From: Thiotrichales bacterium
GTDB taxonomy: Bacteria; Pseudomonadota; Gammaproteobacteria; Thiomicrospirales; Thiomicrospiraceae
Direction of reading: 5' to 3'
Assembly: GCA_016938655.1 (NCBI GenBank)
Contig: JAFGUG010000011.1
Span: forward strand, 372,001 to 436,000
DNA: 64,000 nucleotides
Below the pieces are notes generated by a model. That model worked only from the letters and a program-made list of their open reading frames with translations. It was not told the DNA's origin and searched no databases. The first letter of the stretch is position 1, and the number at the start of each line of letters is the position of its first letter. The translations under genes and the position numbers were made by a program. This document shows positions 1-7,388 of this stretch, one piece after another.

Positions 1-1077
1 CAACAGACCGGACAGTTGGTTTAAGCCGTTGTCATCTTTGTGCCAAATTTGCAGTTGCGAGAAGATGGCATCGTTTTCATCTATCCAACCATTTTGGTCG
101 CTGTCGTATTGGGCTAGGTCTTTAAAGCCATTGCCCGATTGGGTGCCAAACAACTCTAAGCCATTATTAATCTCGCCATCTTGATTTTTATCCAAGGCTA
201 AAAAACCCGAACCACGCTCTAAAAACGAGATTTGGTCTGCTTGGCCGTCACTGTTTAAATCAAACGCCACTTTTTCAAGCGTCAGTTGCGCAGGCGTGCC
301 ACCAAAATTGACGACCAAAGGATCGGTAAGCACCAAACCTTTAGTCTGTTCTGTTTGAACAGACGAAGAAAAACTGCGTTGCAAGGTGGCGTTAAAATCA
401 AACTGAATCGTTTGGCCGTCGGCAGTGGCCACAGAGCCTTGTGCTTGAAACCTTGAGAATTCTTGTTCATGATAAGTAAACGACTCAGTGATACGCTCGC
501 CGCTAATCGGTTGTTGTAAATTACGTGAAAACTCAGCTTGGGTTGATTGATTAAAGCCGGTTTGAGTTAGGTTTTGTGCAGAATCGCTTTGTTTATCAGA
601 CGTTGGTTCAGGGTTGTAACCCATTACAGTGAGCGTGTAAGGTTTGCCGGTCATGCGCTCCATTAAAGCTTCTATGGCCTCAATCATTTTGATCAGTTGC
701 GGCGAGAGGGGAACCTTATTATCAACCTTATCAGCCTTATCAGCCAACGACTCTTGGCCGGTGGGAAACGCCAATGGCCTGGGTAACGTGTTACTGGGTA
801 AGCCTTGTTGATCAGTAAATAAGGTTGAGTTTTGATTTGGGTTTTGAATCGGGTAAGTCAATTTTTGCTGATGCGTTTGTTGGGCACTCGGTTCGGTTTT
901 ATTAAAGTTAACGGCCGATTCAGACGCACGAAAGGTTTCGTGTTGGCTTTGAGTACGCATGACTTCACGTGTGGCCAGTTGCCCACTTTGATAAGTCTCG
1001 TGCACACGCTCTTTTTGAGTTTCAGCCAAGGCGTAATGGCGCGCTGAGAGCTGAATGTTCTGGTCAGAAATAATCAT
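1..1077 (-). CDS. EF-hand/VCBS-type calcium-binding protein, 3' end cut off by the window
   Basis: An open frame runs on the minus strand from an ATG at 1075-1077 to the left edge with no stop, giving about 359 residues. The first 200 residues are Gln/Thr/Ser-rich and of low complexity. The visible C-terminal part carries acidic loops of EF-hand or dockerin type: DLNSDGQAD, then DKNQDGEINNG followed by LELFG, then DSDQNGWIDEND. The order GFLALDKNQDG, NGLELFG, NGF.DLAQYD is a recurring arrangement in proteobacterial VCBS/EF-hand proteins. No signal peptide is visible. The true end and any further repeats lie outside the window. Calcium binding is inferred from the loops. Confidence 0.75.
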   Translation of the reverse strand, partial: MIISDQNIQLSARHYALAETQKERVHETYQSGQLATREVMRTQSQHETFRASESAVNFNKTEPSAQQTHQQKLTYPIQNPNQNSTLFTDQQGLPSNTLPRPLAFPTGQESLADKADKVDNKVPLSPQLIKMIEAIEALMERMTGKPYTLTVMGYNPEPTSDKQSDSAQNLTQTGFNQSTQAEFSRNLQQPISGERITESFTYHEQEFSRFQAQGSVATADGQTIQFDFNATLQRSFSSSVQTEQTKGLVLTDPLVVNFGGTPAQLTLEKVAFDLNSDGQADQISFLERGSGFLALDKNQDGEINNGLELFGTQSGNGFKDLAQYDSDQNGWIDENDAIFSQLQIWHKDDNGLNQLSGLL

Positions 1078-1261
1078 AAAAACGTCCAATTTTATAGGTG
1101 TGGGTTGAATTCCCTTGAAGCGTTTTTGTGTGTTATGTTTCTTTTTTTAATGATGTTTTATATTTTTTGTTAAACAGGTTATCGGCACAACAGTGATAAA
1201 GTTAAGTCAGAAGATGACCGATTGATTTATTCTTTGATGAAAAAACGAACGGAGAGGACGC

Positions 1262-1924
1262 ATGAACTTATTTTTGATTGAACGCCTAACCATGCGCAAA
1301 CACCTGCGTTTTAGGATGGCCTTAACGCTTTTGTTGTTAGTAAGTTTGATTTTTTTGAGTGCTTGCGGTCGTCCTTCTTTAACCCCCATTGCATCTGATG
1401 GCGTTATTTTAGCCTATGGAGATAGCCTGACCTTTGGCGAAGGGGTTAACCGTGAAAACAGTTATCCAGCGGTGTTAAGTCAGTTGAGCAATCGAACCGT
1501 GATTAATGCAGGGCTGAATGGTGAAACCACCGAACAGGCCTTGACGCGGCTACCACTCATGTTAGCGAAGCATCAACCCGCGATGGTTATTTTATTAATG
1601 GGTGGTAACGATTTTTTACGCAAGGTTCCGGCTCAAACAACCCAAGCCAACTTGGCAAAGTTGGTAGAGATGATTCAAGCAAGTGGCGCGCAGGTTATGT
1701 TGGTAGGCGTGCCTGCTAAGAAGTTATTTGCAGATACGGCAGAACTCTATTATGAGGTGGCCAGTGCCTATGAGGTGCCATTGGAGGAGGATGCGGTAGC
1801 CAGTTTAATGGTGCGTGCCTCCATGAAATCGGACTATGTGCACTTTAATGAAAAAGGCTATCAAGCGTTGGCAGAAGCGATTTATCAATCGTTAATATCG
1901 TCCGGCGCATTAACCGCTAATTGA
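1262..1924 (+). CDS. SGNH-family lipoprotein esterase (arylesterase/TesA-like)
   Basis: This 220-residue protein is a predicted SGNH/GDSL hydrolase that would cleave esters or thioesters at the cell envelope. The catalytic block I is AYGDSLTFGEG (Ser55), block III is GGND near residue 120, and block V is D-x-x-H within DYVHFNEKGY near the C terminus. The N terminus is a lipoprotein signal: a run of Leu/Val ends in LSAC with Cys35 as the lipidated residue. The ATG at 1262 has a GGAG about 7 bases upstream, so I prefer it to the internal Met at residue 11. Family members include TesA and arylesterases; the substrate cannot be told from sequence. Confidence 0.85.
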   Translation: MNLFLIERLTMRKHLRFRMALTLLLLVSLIFLSACGRPSLTPIASDGVILAYGDSLTFGEGVNRENSYPAVLSQLSNRTVINAGLNGETTEQALTRLPLMLAKHQPAMVILLMGGNDFLRKVPAQTTQANLAKLVEMIQASGAQVMLVGVPAKKLFADTAELYYEVASAYEVPLEEDAVASLMVRASMKSDYVHFNEKGYQALAEAIYQSLISSGALTAN

Positions 1925-2144
1925 ACGCCAATTAATTGCGTAAAAAATGAATCTCTAACGTGCAAATTTAGAAGGTGAAGCAATTGCGTGAATCGGTAAA
2001 TTTGTAATTAAAGTGCGCGTTCAATGCCTGTTGATTTTATAATCAGTCTTTCAACGATTCACTAACGATTAACGCATAATTAACTCATGATTAATGTACC
2101 CCTTTAATTGTTTCACTATTTGCTACGGGCTGGTTTAAAACACG

Positions 2145-2621
2145 ATGAAAACCCAACTGATCACCCAACAAGGTTTTAAAAAACTCCAAGCCGAGCTGGA
2201 TTTTTTGTGGCGCAAAGAGCGTCCAGAAGTTACCAAAATTGTCACTTGGGCGGCCAGCTTAGGTGATCGTTCGGAAAACGCAGACTACCAATATAATAAA
2301 CGCCGCTTGCGAGAAATAGACCGCCGCGTTCGGTTTTTAAGAAAAACCCTAGAGCAAATTAAAATAGTGGAATACAGCCCACAACAAGACGGCAAAATAT
2401 TTTTTGGCGCGTGGGTAGAGCTGGAAGACGAAGAGGGCGCAACCCTAACCTTCAGAATTGTCGGCCCAGAAGAGATTTACGGCGAAAAAGACTACATCTC
2501 CATCGATTCGCCCATGGCTAGAGCTTGCATCGGTAAAGTCGTCGATGACGAAATTACCGTGACGTTGCCAGCAGGCAAGAAAGTGTGGTTTGTTAATTCG
2601 ATACGGTATGAAGAGAGTTAG
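2145..2621 (+). CDS. greB: Transcription elongation factor GreB
   Basis: GreB rescues backtracked RNA polymerase by stimulating transcript cleavage through the secondary channel. The 158-residue length matches the family. The N-terminal coiled-coil hairpin contains the signature around SLGDRSENADYQYNKRRLRE and the following basic RRVRFL, which separates GreB from GreA. The acidic tip residues D and E of GDRSENAD are present. The C-terminal FKBP-like domain shows the GPEEIYGEKDYISIDSP segment. The gene stands alone, downstream of the SGNH gene by 220 bases, and its 3' end lies about 30 bases from an attC-like fold. Confidence 0.95.
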   Translation: MKTQLITQQGFKKLQAELDFLWRKERPEVTKIVTWAASLGDRSENADYQYNKRRLREIDRRVRFLRKTLEQIKIVEYSPQQDGKIFFGAWVELEDEEGATLTFRIVGPEEIYGEKDYISIDSPMARACIGKVVDDEITVTLPAGKKVWFVNSIRYEES

Positions 2622-2651
2622 GAGGTGGTTAAAGGGTAGCGTCCCCTTTTC

Positions 2652-2739
2652 CACTAATGACGCAAATCACCGGCAACAAAAAGCAGAGCGAGGAACGAGC
2701 GGCGCTTTTTGTTGTCCGAGTGCATTTGCCTTGTTAGGA
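2652..2739 (-). repeat. attC-like recombination site (integron cassette end), degenerate
   Basis: Read on the minus strand this begins with a CCTAAC box (2733-2738) 20 bases after the stop of the next gene upstream. A long stem follows: CAACAAAAAGC at 2674-2684 pairs perfectly with GCTTTTTGTTG at 2704-2714. Outside it, GCAAATCAC (2662-2670) pairs with GTGCATTTGC (2720-2729) with one extra unpaired base at 2723. A single extrahelical base is a hallmark of attC sites. The outer R' box reads ATTAG instead of GTTAG, so the site may be inactive. No integrase gene is in the window. A plain structured terminator is the main alternative. Confidence 0.5.
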
Positions 2740-2756
2740 TGTTTTGTCTACCGATA

Positions 2757-3191
2757 CTACAACTTCGACAAATCCAGAGAAGAAGTATCGACATCAATAT
2801 CTAAATCGGCACCACTGTGCATTGGAATTCTTACTCTAAAAGGCTTCTTCACCAAATCGGCATCAAGACTATAAACTACGCACTTATTCAAACCATTTTC
2901 GTCTGCATCAAGTTTATGAATTTCGCCATTACTGTCTTTCAGTAGCAGGTGTTTCTTGTTACATTCTGTTGCACCAGAGAGGGGCTGAACGATAAATGCT
3001 ACCGTATTTCTTTTGAAATTATAATTGCCTATATAATAAATGGCTCGATTTGAAACCGCTTCTTTTTCAGTAGTTATAAAGCCTTTTTTGGTTTCCCCTG
3101 TAAAGTCATCCTTTTCGTTATAGTGTTGGCCAGCATATGACAAAGCCGAGCAAAGTAATAATAAGATTGTCACTGAAAACTTAACTTTCAT
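2757..3191 (-). CDS. Small secreted protein of unknown function
   Basis: This is a 144-residue protein when started at the ATG preceded by GGAG at a good spacing; a start four codons upstream is possible. Residues 1-21 form a typical signal peptide with a Leu-rich core and an SYA-GQ cleavage site, so export to the periplasm is expected. The mature part is charged, has two Cys (in TECNKKH and LNKCVVY) that could form a disulfide, and is likely beta-rich. I do not recognise a family. The stop is 20 bases from the attC-like fold, the arrangement of a gene cassette, and base composition looks AT-richer than the surrounding housekeeping genes. Confidence 0.7.
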   Translation of the reverse strand: MKVKFSVTILLLLCSALSYAGQHYNEKDDFTGETKKGFITTEKEAVSNRAIYYIGNYNFKRNTVAFIVQPLSGATECNKKHLLLKDSNGEIHKLDADENGLNKCVVYSLDADLVKKPFRVRIPMHSGADLDIDVDTSSLDLSKL

Positions 3192-3247
3192 TTTTATCTC
3201 CATAATATCTGAATTTATAAATACGTTTTACTTAGCGCTTACGACAC

Positions 3248-3487
3248 TCACAGCTTTCTGTAAACATCGTAGCGACCCGAGTTTTCAATTCGAACCCACT
3301 CTATTTCTTTATAGATTCTTTTCGAGACTGCGGCTTTGAATTGACGACCAAATTCTTTGCGCTGGCCTGGACTGCCTACTTGTTCCCAGTCATCGCCAAA
3401 AATGATGGCAAGCCCAGCCTCTTGCCCGTGAGCCATTGCCGCAATTTTCATTCCCGTAAGTTCATCATGTTGTTCAAGTATGCTCAT
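3248..3487 (-). CDS. DUF1413-like small protein
   Basis: This 79-residue protein starts at an ATG with AAGGAG about 8 bases upstream; the longer in-frame start 15 codons earlier lacks such a site and is rejected. The stretch GQRKEFGRQFKAAV followed by YKEIEWVRIENSGRYDVYRK matches my recollection of DUF1413 proteins, which are frequent cargo of integron cassettes. No enzyme motif or membrane segment is visible. It lies 56 bases upstream of the secreted-protein gene on the same strand, too close for an attC between them, so the two could form one two-gene cassette. The function is unknown. Confidence 0.6.
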   Translation of the reverse strand: MSILEQHDELTGMKIAAMAHGQEAGLAIIFGDDWEQVGSPGQRKEFGRQFKAAVSKRIYKEIEWVRIENSGRYDVYRKL

Positions 3488-3771
3488 AGGCGGAAACTCC
3501 TTTTTGTATCCTGACCATTTAGTATAAGGCACTATTGCCTTGTTATCCGGTATTACCAGCCTTTTAACGGCTGTTTTCCTGCCTAATGAGTAAGCCGCTT
3601 GGTTTAACGGATTATGCAGTATTGACAGCTTTACCAGCAGTAAATTGTTCTAAGTATGGTACAGGAAAAGTCGGTTTTAATTGTGAATAAATACGTATTT
3701 TATTGGGGTGTAACAGAATTGTGATCGGAGATAGGAGTGGGGCTAGAATTTTAAACAGGCCTGTTTAAAAC

Positions 3772-3797
3772 CTTCGTGCTTTCGTGGCTTCGTGGTT
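3772..3797 (-). repeat. Solitary arm of the CACGAAG-unit repeat
   Basis: On the plus strand this reads as three CTTCGTG-type units ending in CTTCGTGGTT. By eye 24 of 26 positions match the right arm of the inverted-repeat element at 34313-34338. A palindrome variant (3755-3764) lies just upstream of it, as one does in the 34-kb copy, suggesting a decayed copy of the same element. Confidence 0.75.
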
Positions 3798-3847
3798 AAT
3801 TTAGAAACCTGCTAAGTTCTCTGAAATAGATACTATTAGAAAAATTA

Positions 3848-3857
3848 GCAGGCCTGC
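3848..3857. repeat. GCAGGCCTGC palindrome
   Basis: An exact copy of the iterated palindrome with the flanks TTA before and TTAGTTTTT after. It lies 7 bases past the stop of the minus-strand gene ending at 3865. Confidence 0.9.
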
Positions 3858-3864
3858 TTAGTTT

Positions 3865-4317
3865 TTAGGTGCGCGGAAACCAAGGTGATGTTTGAGCGTT
3901 CTCAAAAAGCACACGATACTGTTCTTTTAGGGTGTCGACTAAGTTACTCTCTGAAGCGCCAGGGCAGCCACCCAGTTCAAACAGTTTTTCGCTAAAGGCT
4001 TGGTTCACCGACTCTTTATAACCTCGTGTATCACGGTCGATATTGAGTTTGACAAAGTTATTGACGGTAATGCCGTATTTTCTTAAAAACAGACGGTTTA
4101 GTTCTTGAACCATTGTGGATAAGCTCACGCCACGACAACGTTTATTTAGATAATCGTATTGATAGGTGACTTCTACTAACTTAACGTGCAAGGCTTCACC
4201 GGTGAGTTGTTCAATGGGAAGGGTTGGCGCATTTTCCTCGTTACTGGATGCCGATAAAGGGACAAGCATGATGAAAACGAAGGTAAATAAAGGGACTAAT
4301 AACTGATGATATTTCAT
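3865..4317 (-). CDS. Secreted protein of unknown function
   Basis: Started at the Met that opens a signal peptide (MKYHQLLVPLFTFVF..., cleavage near SASS-NE), this is a 150-residue exported protein. A longer frame adds 25 residues without signal-like character and is not preferred, though neither start has a strong ribosome-binding site. The mature region is mainly helical in appearance, with a single Cys pair candidate (KRCRGV and GGCPGA). I do not recognise a family. It is flanked on both sides by GCAGGCCTGC palindromes (3848 and 4440) and is transcribed alone. Confidence 0.6.
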   Translation of the reverse strand: MKYHQLLVPLFTFVFIMLVPLSASSNEENAPTLPIEQLTGEALHVKLVEVTYQYDYLNKRCRGVSLSTMVQELNRLFLRKYGITVNNFVKLNIDRDTRGYKESVNQAFSEKLFELGGCPGASESNLVDTLKEQYRVLFENAQTSPWFPRT

Positions 4318-4439
4318 TCGAGTCAACAAGGTTGTGGGATGAAACACAAGTATAGCGTGTCTGTTGACGATGGAAAAGATTTTGCAGACCAAAGCGGTTA
4401 ACTCAACCTTATTAATGCACAGGTTTTAGATTGATTTGA

Positions 4440-4449
4440 GCAGGCCTGC
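4440..4449. repeat. GCAGGCCTGC palindrome
   Basis: An exact copy with TGA before and TGACTTTTT after, matching the extended flank pattern. It lies between the minus-strand gene starting at 4317 and the terminator at 4496. Confidence 0.9.
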
Positions 4450-4495
4450 TGACTTTTTAACGTGTTAAATTATAAGATTTGTTCTGCTTGAAACA

Positions 4496-4536
4496 TAAAA
4501 AAACCCTCATAATCAACAGATTGAAAGGGTTTTGAT
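4496..4536 (-). terminator. Intrinsic terminator for the gene ending at 4564
   Basis: On the minus strand CAAAACCCT pairs with AGGGTTTT across a 20-base loop, and the right arm runs into a T tract. It lies 28 bases after the stop of the minus-strand gene. Confidence 0.75.
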
Positions 4537-4563
4537 TTGTGTGCAAAGCTGTTTAATCTTAGG

Positions 4564-4950
4564 TTATTTAACTAAAGACTTTACCCATGCTTCCATTGTG
4601 TCGTTAGCCACTGGGTTTGGCGCTTCCATAAAGTTGACGATAAAACGGTCACCCATATCGGTTACGCCAATTGAGCGTGGACGCACCGCAACCGGATCGG
4701 CTGAAGGTAACTGAAAACCAAAACACAGAATGATGTTTTGTGCATCGACAATGCCTTCACCAATTTCGCCGTTAATGCTTTTAGTGTGACTAAAGTGGTC
4801 AAAACGCGCAATGTTACACGCTTTAGGGTCAGCTTCTACTTGTGCGTGTAGGTAATCTAAAATAGCCGGAACGCTGTCGAATTTAGACTCTTCTTTGGTA
4901 AATTCAAGAGCAAAAATTGGGTATTTTTCTTTAAACATTTTCTGTTGCAT
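4564..4950 (-). CDS. Conserved small protein, possibly DUF6858 family
   Basis: This is a 128-residue soluble protein with no signal peptide or membrane segment. Conserved-looking features are KYPIFALEF at the N terminus, ARFDHFSHT, QNIILCFGFQLP in the middle and VRPRSIGVTD near the C terminus. I associate this kind of protein, weakly, with DUF6858 in sulfur-oxidising bacteria. It is read in the same direction as the SQR-like gene upstream, but an intrinsic terminator separates the two, so it may be partly independent. The start follows a weak GAG box. No catalytic motif can be named. Confidence 0.65.
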   Translation of the reverse strand: MQQKMFKEKYPIFALEFTKEESKFDSVPAILDYLHAQVEADPKACNIARFDHFSHTKSINGEIGEGIVDAQNIILCFGFQLPSADPVAVRPRSIGVTDMGDRFIVNFMEAPNPVANDTMEAWVKSLVK

Positions 4951-5013
4951 GGTGATTACTCGCTTAATAGTTGAGATTAGATTTTAAAAAATGGTTGTAT
5001 GTGATGAGGCATT

Positions 5014-5056
5014 AAAAAAATTCAGTCTAGGAGGAGGGATACCAATCCTAGACTGA
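5014..5056 (-). terminator. Intrinsic terminator after the SQR-like gene
   Basis: A perfect 11-bp stem (TCAGTCTAGGA at 5022-5032 with TCCTAGACTGA at 5046-5056) and a 13-base loop are followed on the minus strand by a run of T (complement of 5014-5020). It lies 25 bases past the stop of the flavoprotein gene. Confidence 0.9.
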
Positions 5057-5080
5057 CTTTTTAAAACTGAACAGGGTGAT

Positions 5081-6205
5081 TTAGCGATACTGACGCAGAT
5101 ACATCCACTCGAATACGCGTTTACCAATGTGCAATAAACGACATGGTGGTAGCAGCGTGGTGCCTTTGTCGGTACGTTTGATTAGGATGCCGTGCTTTAA
5201 GGTATCGACAATACAAATCAGTTCATGTTTAAACTCTTCAAAGTCGGTTTGACCATTCAAAGATTTAACCAAGTTAGTGGCCGCTTTAGTGGCTTGTAAG
5301 TCTGCCGCATGGGCTTGTTTGGCTTGCCACTCTGGCCCTGGGAAGCTACCTGCATCGCCAGCCACATAGGTATTTTCATAACCTTCAACTTGGGCAAACA
5401 TATTGGCGCGAATCATACCGCCTTCGGATTTTGGAAGGTCTGAATTTGGTAACCATGCTGGCCCGGTCATGCCTGGCATAAACAGAATCAAATCGGCGTG
5501 GAATTCGCCCCCTTCGGTTTTGACTAAGTTCTCTTCAAAACCGACCATCTTATTACCAAGGTGGGTTTCGATGCCTTGTTTCGCCATCATTTTCACCAAG
5601 TTGCCCGGTACTTTTGGCCCAAGACGTTTGCCGGGCTCTGGTGCTGGGTTAAAGAACACAATCTTAAACTGGTCACGACGACCTTGTTTGCGTAATAGGT
5701 TATCGATACCAAATAAAAATTCAAACATCGGCCCACCACGCATCGCAGAAGGCTCTTTTGGATTACCACCAAAACCAATGGCGATGGTACCGCCGCTCAT
5801 GGAATCAAGGCGTGCTTTGATTTTTTCAGCCGCAGGAATCCCTTCGCAAGGGGTAATGGCGTGTTCAATGCCCGGTAACTTTTTAATAAAACGTCCGCCA
5901 GTGGCAATAATCAAACCGTCGTTTTTGAACTCGCCTTGTGAGGTCACCACTGTGCGCCCACCGTCGGTGACATTTTCTACCGAAGCCTCCACAAACTTAA
6001 CGTGCTGACGATTAAAGAAGTTGTGTAGGTTAATGCGCAGATCATCGCCTTTGCGTAACCCTGATGGAATCCAGATTAAACTTGGATAGTAAAGAAACTC
6101 TTCTTTAGGGGCAATGACCGTAATGGTCGCATTAGGGGCTTTTTTACGGGTCTGTTTAACGGCGGTAAGGGCTGCAAAACCGGTACCTAATATCGTAATG
6201 TTCAT
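5081..6205 (-). CDS. Sulfide:quinone oxidoreductase-like flavoprotein
   Basis: This 374-residue protein is a pyridine-nucleotide-disulfide-type flavoprotein of the SQR/FCSD superfamily, which passes electrons from sulfide to quinone at the membrane. The N-terminal FAD fold has GTGFAA at residues 7-12; the second FAD contact is VAGDAGSFPG at 281-290. Cys120 (in ITPCEG), Cys331 (in LICIVDT) and Cys355 are candidates for the redox cysteines that SQRs use. The C terminus ends in a short amphipathic, basic stretch that could bind the membrane. The type within the SQR family is unclear, and a related NADH dehydrogenase-like role is possible. A strong terminator follows. Confidence 0.75.
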   Translation of the reverse strand: MNITILGTGFAALTAVKQTRKKAPNATITVIAPKEEFLYYPSLIWIPSGLRKGDDLRINLHNFFNRQHVKFVEASVENVTDGGRTVVTSQGEFKNDGLIIATGGRFIKKLPGIEHAITPCEGIPAAEKIKARLDSMSGGTIAIGFGGNPKEPSAMRGGPMFEFLFGIDNLLRKQGRRDQFKIVFFNPAPEPGKRLGPKVPGNLVKMMAKQGIETHLGNKMVGFEENLVKTEGGEFHADLILFMPGMTGPAWLPNSDLPKSEGGMIRANMFAQVEGYENTYVAGDAGSFPGPEWQAKQAHAADLQATKAATNLVKSLNGQTDFEEFKHELICIVDTLKHGILIKRTDKGTTLLPPCRLLHIGKRVFEWMYLRQYR

Positions 6206-6408
6206 GTTTGACGTCGCTCGCTGTGGAATTTGTCATTAATTTAGTTAATGCATTATATAAATAACTAATGACAAAGCTATTAGAAATATTTTATGAATCA
6301 TACCAAAATTAATTTATTAGGGTAAGAGAGCCTGTTAAAAGGTGAATAATTTCAAGGAATAAAGCCTGTTTTTTATATGGGAGAATAACCGTGTTGAAGA
6401 GGGGGGGG

Positions 6409-7335
6409 TTAACCTTGATTTTTAGGCTCGTTTCCTTGCAGCCCGCCCGTGTGTAACAACACCACTTTTGAGCCTTTTGGCAGGTGACCTTGTTTGAGTT
6501 CTTGGTAAAACGCATACATCATTTTAGTGGTATACACCGGATCTAACGGTATTTGATATTGCGTTTCAAATGTGGTTTTAAAAGCCTTGAGTTCACTGGA
6601 TAACTGCCCGTAGCCACCATCGTGATAGTCAGTGAGTAGCGACCAGTTAACCGTTTGAGTTTCAGTTTTGCTCCATTCGCTGATGTGCGGCAATAAATAG
6701 TCCGCTTGTTTTAAGACCGCAACCCCTTGAATCGTTCGATTCGGTCGGTATTTTGCGTGTTTAATTAGCCCTGCAAGCGTGCCACCTGTTCCAACCGCTG
6801 TGTAAAGGTGCGTCCAGTCGGGGCATTGCTGCTCTATGTCGTTGATTAAACTTGCAAACCCCTCTACTGCCAAGACATTACTGCCGCCTTCGGGCAAGAT
6901 ATACGCATTGGGAAACTCGGTCGTGAGGTTTTTAAGAAACGTTTCGCTCTCTTTTTGACGATACGCTTGGCGGCTTATAAAACGCAATTGCATCCCGTTA
7001 TTTGCAGCATTGATGAGGGTGTGGCTCCACTTTTCAGGATGAGTTGCCAACTCATCTCCCCGAATATAGCCAATACTTGGCAGGCCTGCTTGTTTTGCGG
7101 CGGCTGCCGTTGCCGCAATGTGGTTTGAATAAGCGCCGCCAAAGGTAATCAGACAATCCTTGTTAGTTTGCTGTGCGTGTTTAAGATTGCCTTTTAATTT
7201 GTGCCATTTGTTGCCTTGGATAATGGGGTGGTTGAGATCATCCCGTTTTACAAAAACCGCCACGCCATACTCAGTAAATAAGGGATTGCTAATACCTACC
7301 ATTGGCGTGGGATTTTCTGTTTCATACACGTTCAT
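6409..7335 (-). CDS. PLP-dependent ACC deaminase/D-cysteine desulfhydrase family enzyme
   Basis: This 308-residue enzyme belongs to fold-type II PLP enzymes related to D-cysteine desulfhydrase and 1-aminocyclopropane-1-carboxylate deaminase. The cofactor lysine is in QGNKWHKLKGN (Lys43), the substrate loop is GGAYSNH, and the phosphate-binding loop is TAVGTGGTLAG. If it is a D-cysteine desulfhydrase it would release pyruvate, ammonia and sulfide; the actual substrate cannot be fixed from sequence. The gene is divergent from amt, with 53 bases between the starts. Eight consecutive C bases follow the stop on the coding strand (6401-6408). A GCAGGCCTGC palindrome inside the gene encodes Ala-Gly-Leu. 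Confidence 0.8.
   Translation of the reverse strand: MNVYETENPTPMVGISNPLFTEYGVAVFVKRDDLNHPIIQGNKWHKLKGNLKHAQQTNKDCLITFGGAYSNHIAATAAAAKQAGLPSIGYIRGDELATHPEKWSHTLINAANNGMQLRFISRQAYRQKESETFLKNLTTEFPNAYILPEGGSNVLAVEGFASLINDIEQQCPDWTHLYTAVGTGGTLAGLIKHAKYRPNRTIQGVAVLKQADYLLPHISEWSKTETQTVNWSLLTDYHDGGYGQLSSELKAFKTTFETQYQIPLDPVYTTKMMYAFYQELKQGHLPKGSKVVLLHTGGLQGNEPKNQG
7080..7089. repeat. GCAGGCCTGC palindrome inside a gene
   Basis: An exact copy within the PLP-enzyme gene, read in the frame that gives Gln-Ala-Gly-Leu-Pro. Confidence 0.9.
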
Positions 7336-7388
7336 TTTTGGTAAAATCCAACTCTTTAAATTTTCTTAAACTACCTTTGGAGAACGCT

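Larger units (their letters stand above)
3488..3864. other. Intergenic region with small hairpins and repeat fragments
   Basis: No gene is seen here. Two short hairpins lie at 3526-3541 (AAGGCA/TGCCTT) and 3558-3574 (CAGCC/GGCTG). A palindrome variant ACAGGCCTGT sits at 3755-3764 inside a wider TTTAAA..TTTAAA symmetry. A lone CACGAAG-type repeat arm follows at 3772-3797, and an exact GCAGGCCTGC at 3848-3857. The region looks like accumulated repeat debris. Confidence 0.6.

Noticed and set aside
3526-3608. A second attC site upstream of the DUF1413-like gene
   Set aside because: There are small hairpins and a GTTAAAC word, but no paired boxes with the attC order and no extrahelical base could be shown.
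5403-6008. 201-codon open frame on the plus strand
   Set aside because: It is the antisense of the SQR-like gene, with Pro/Arg/Ser-rich shadow composition and no ribosome-binding site.
6401-6408. Run of eight G as a possible phase-variable tract
   Set aside because: It lies just after the stop codon of the PLP-enzyme gene, so a length change would not alter any protein.
7302-7388. Extended ATG start for amt
   Set aside because: It overlaps the divergent PLP-enzyme gene, adds 29 residues unlike other Amt proteins, and lacks the GGAG found before the GTG at 7389.
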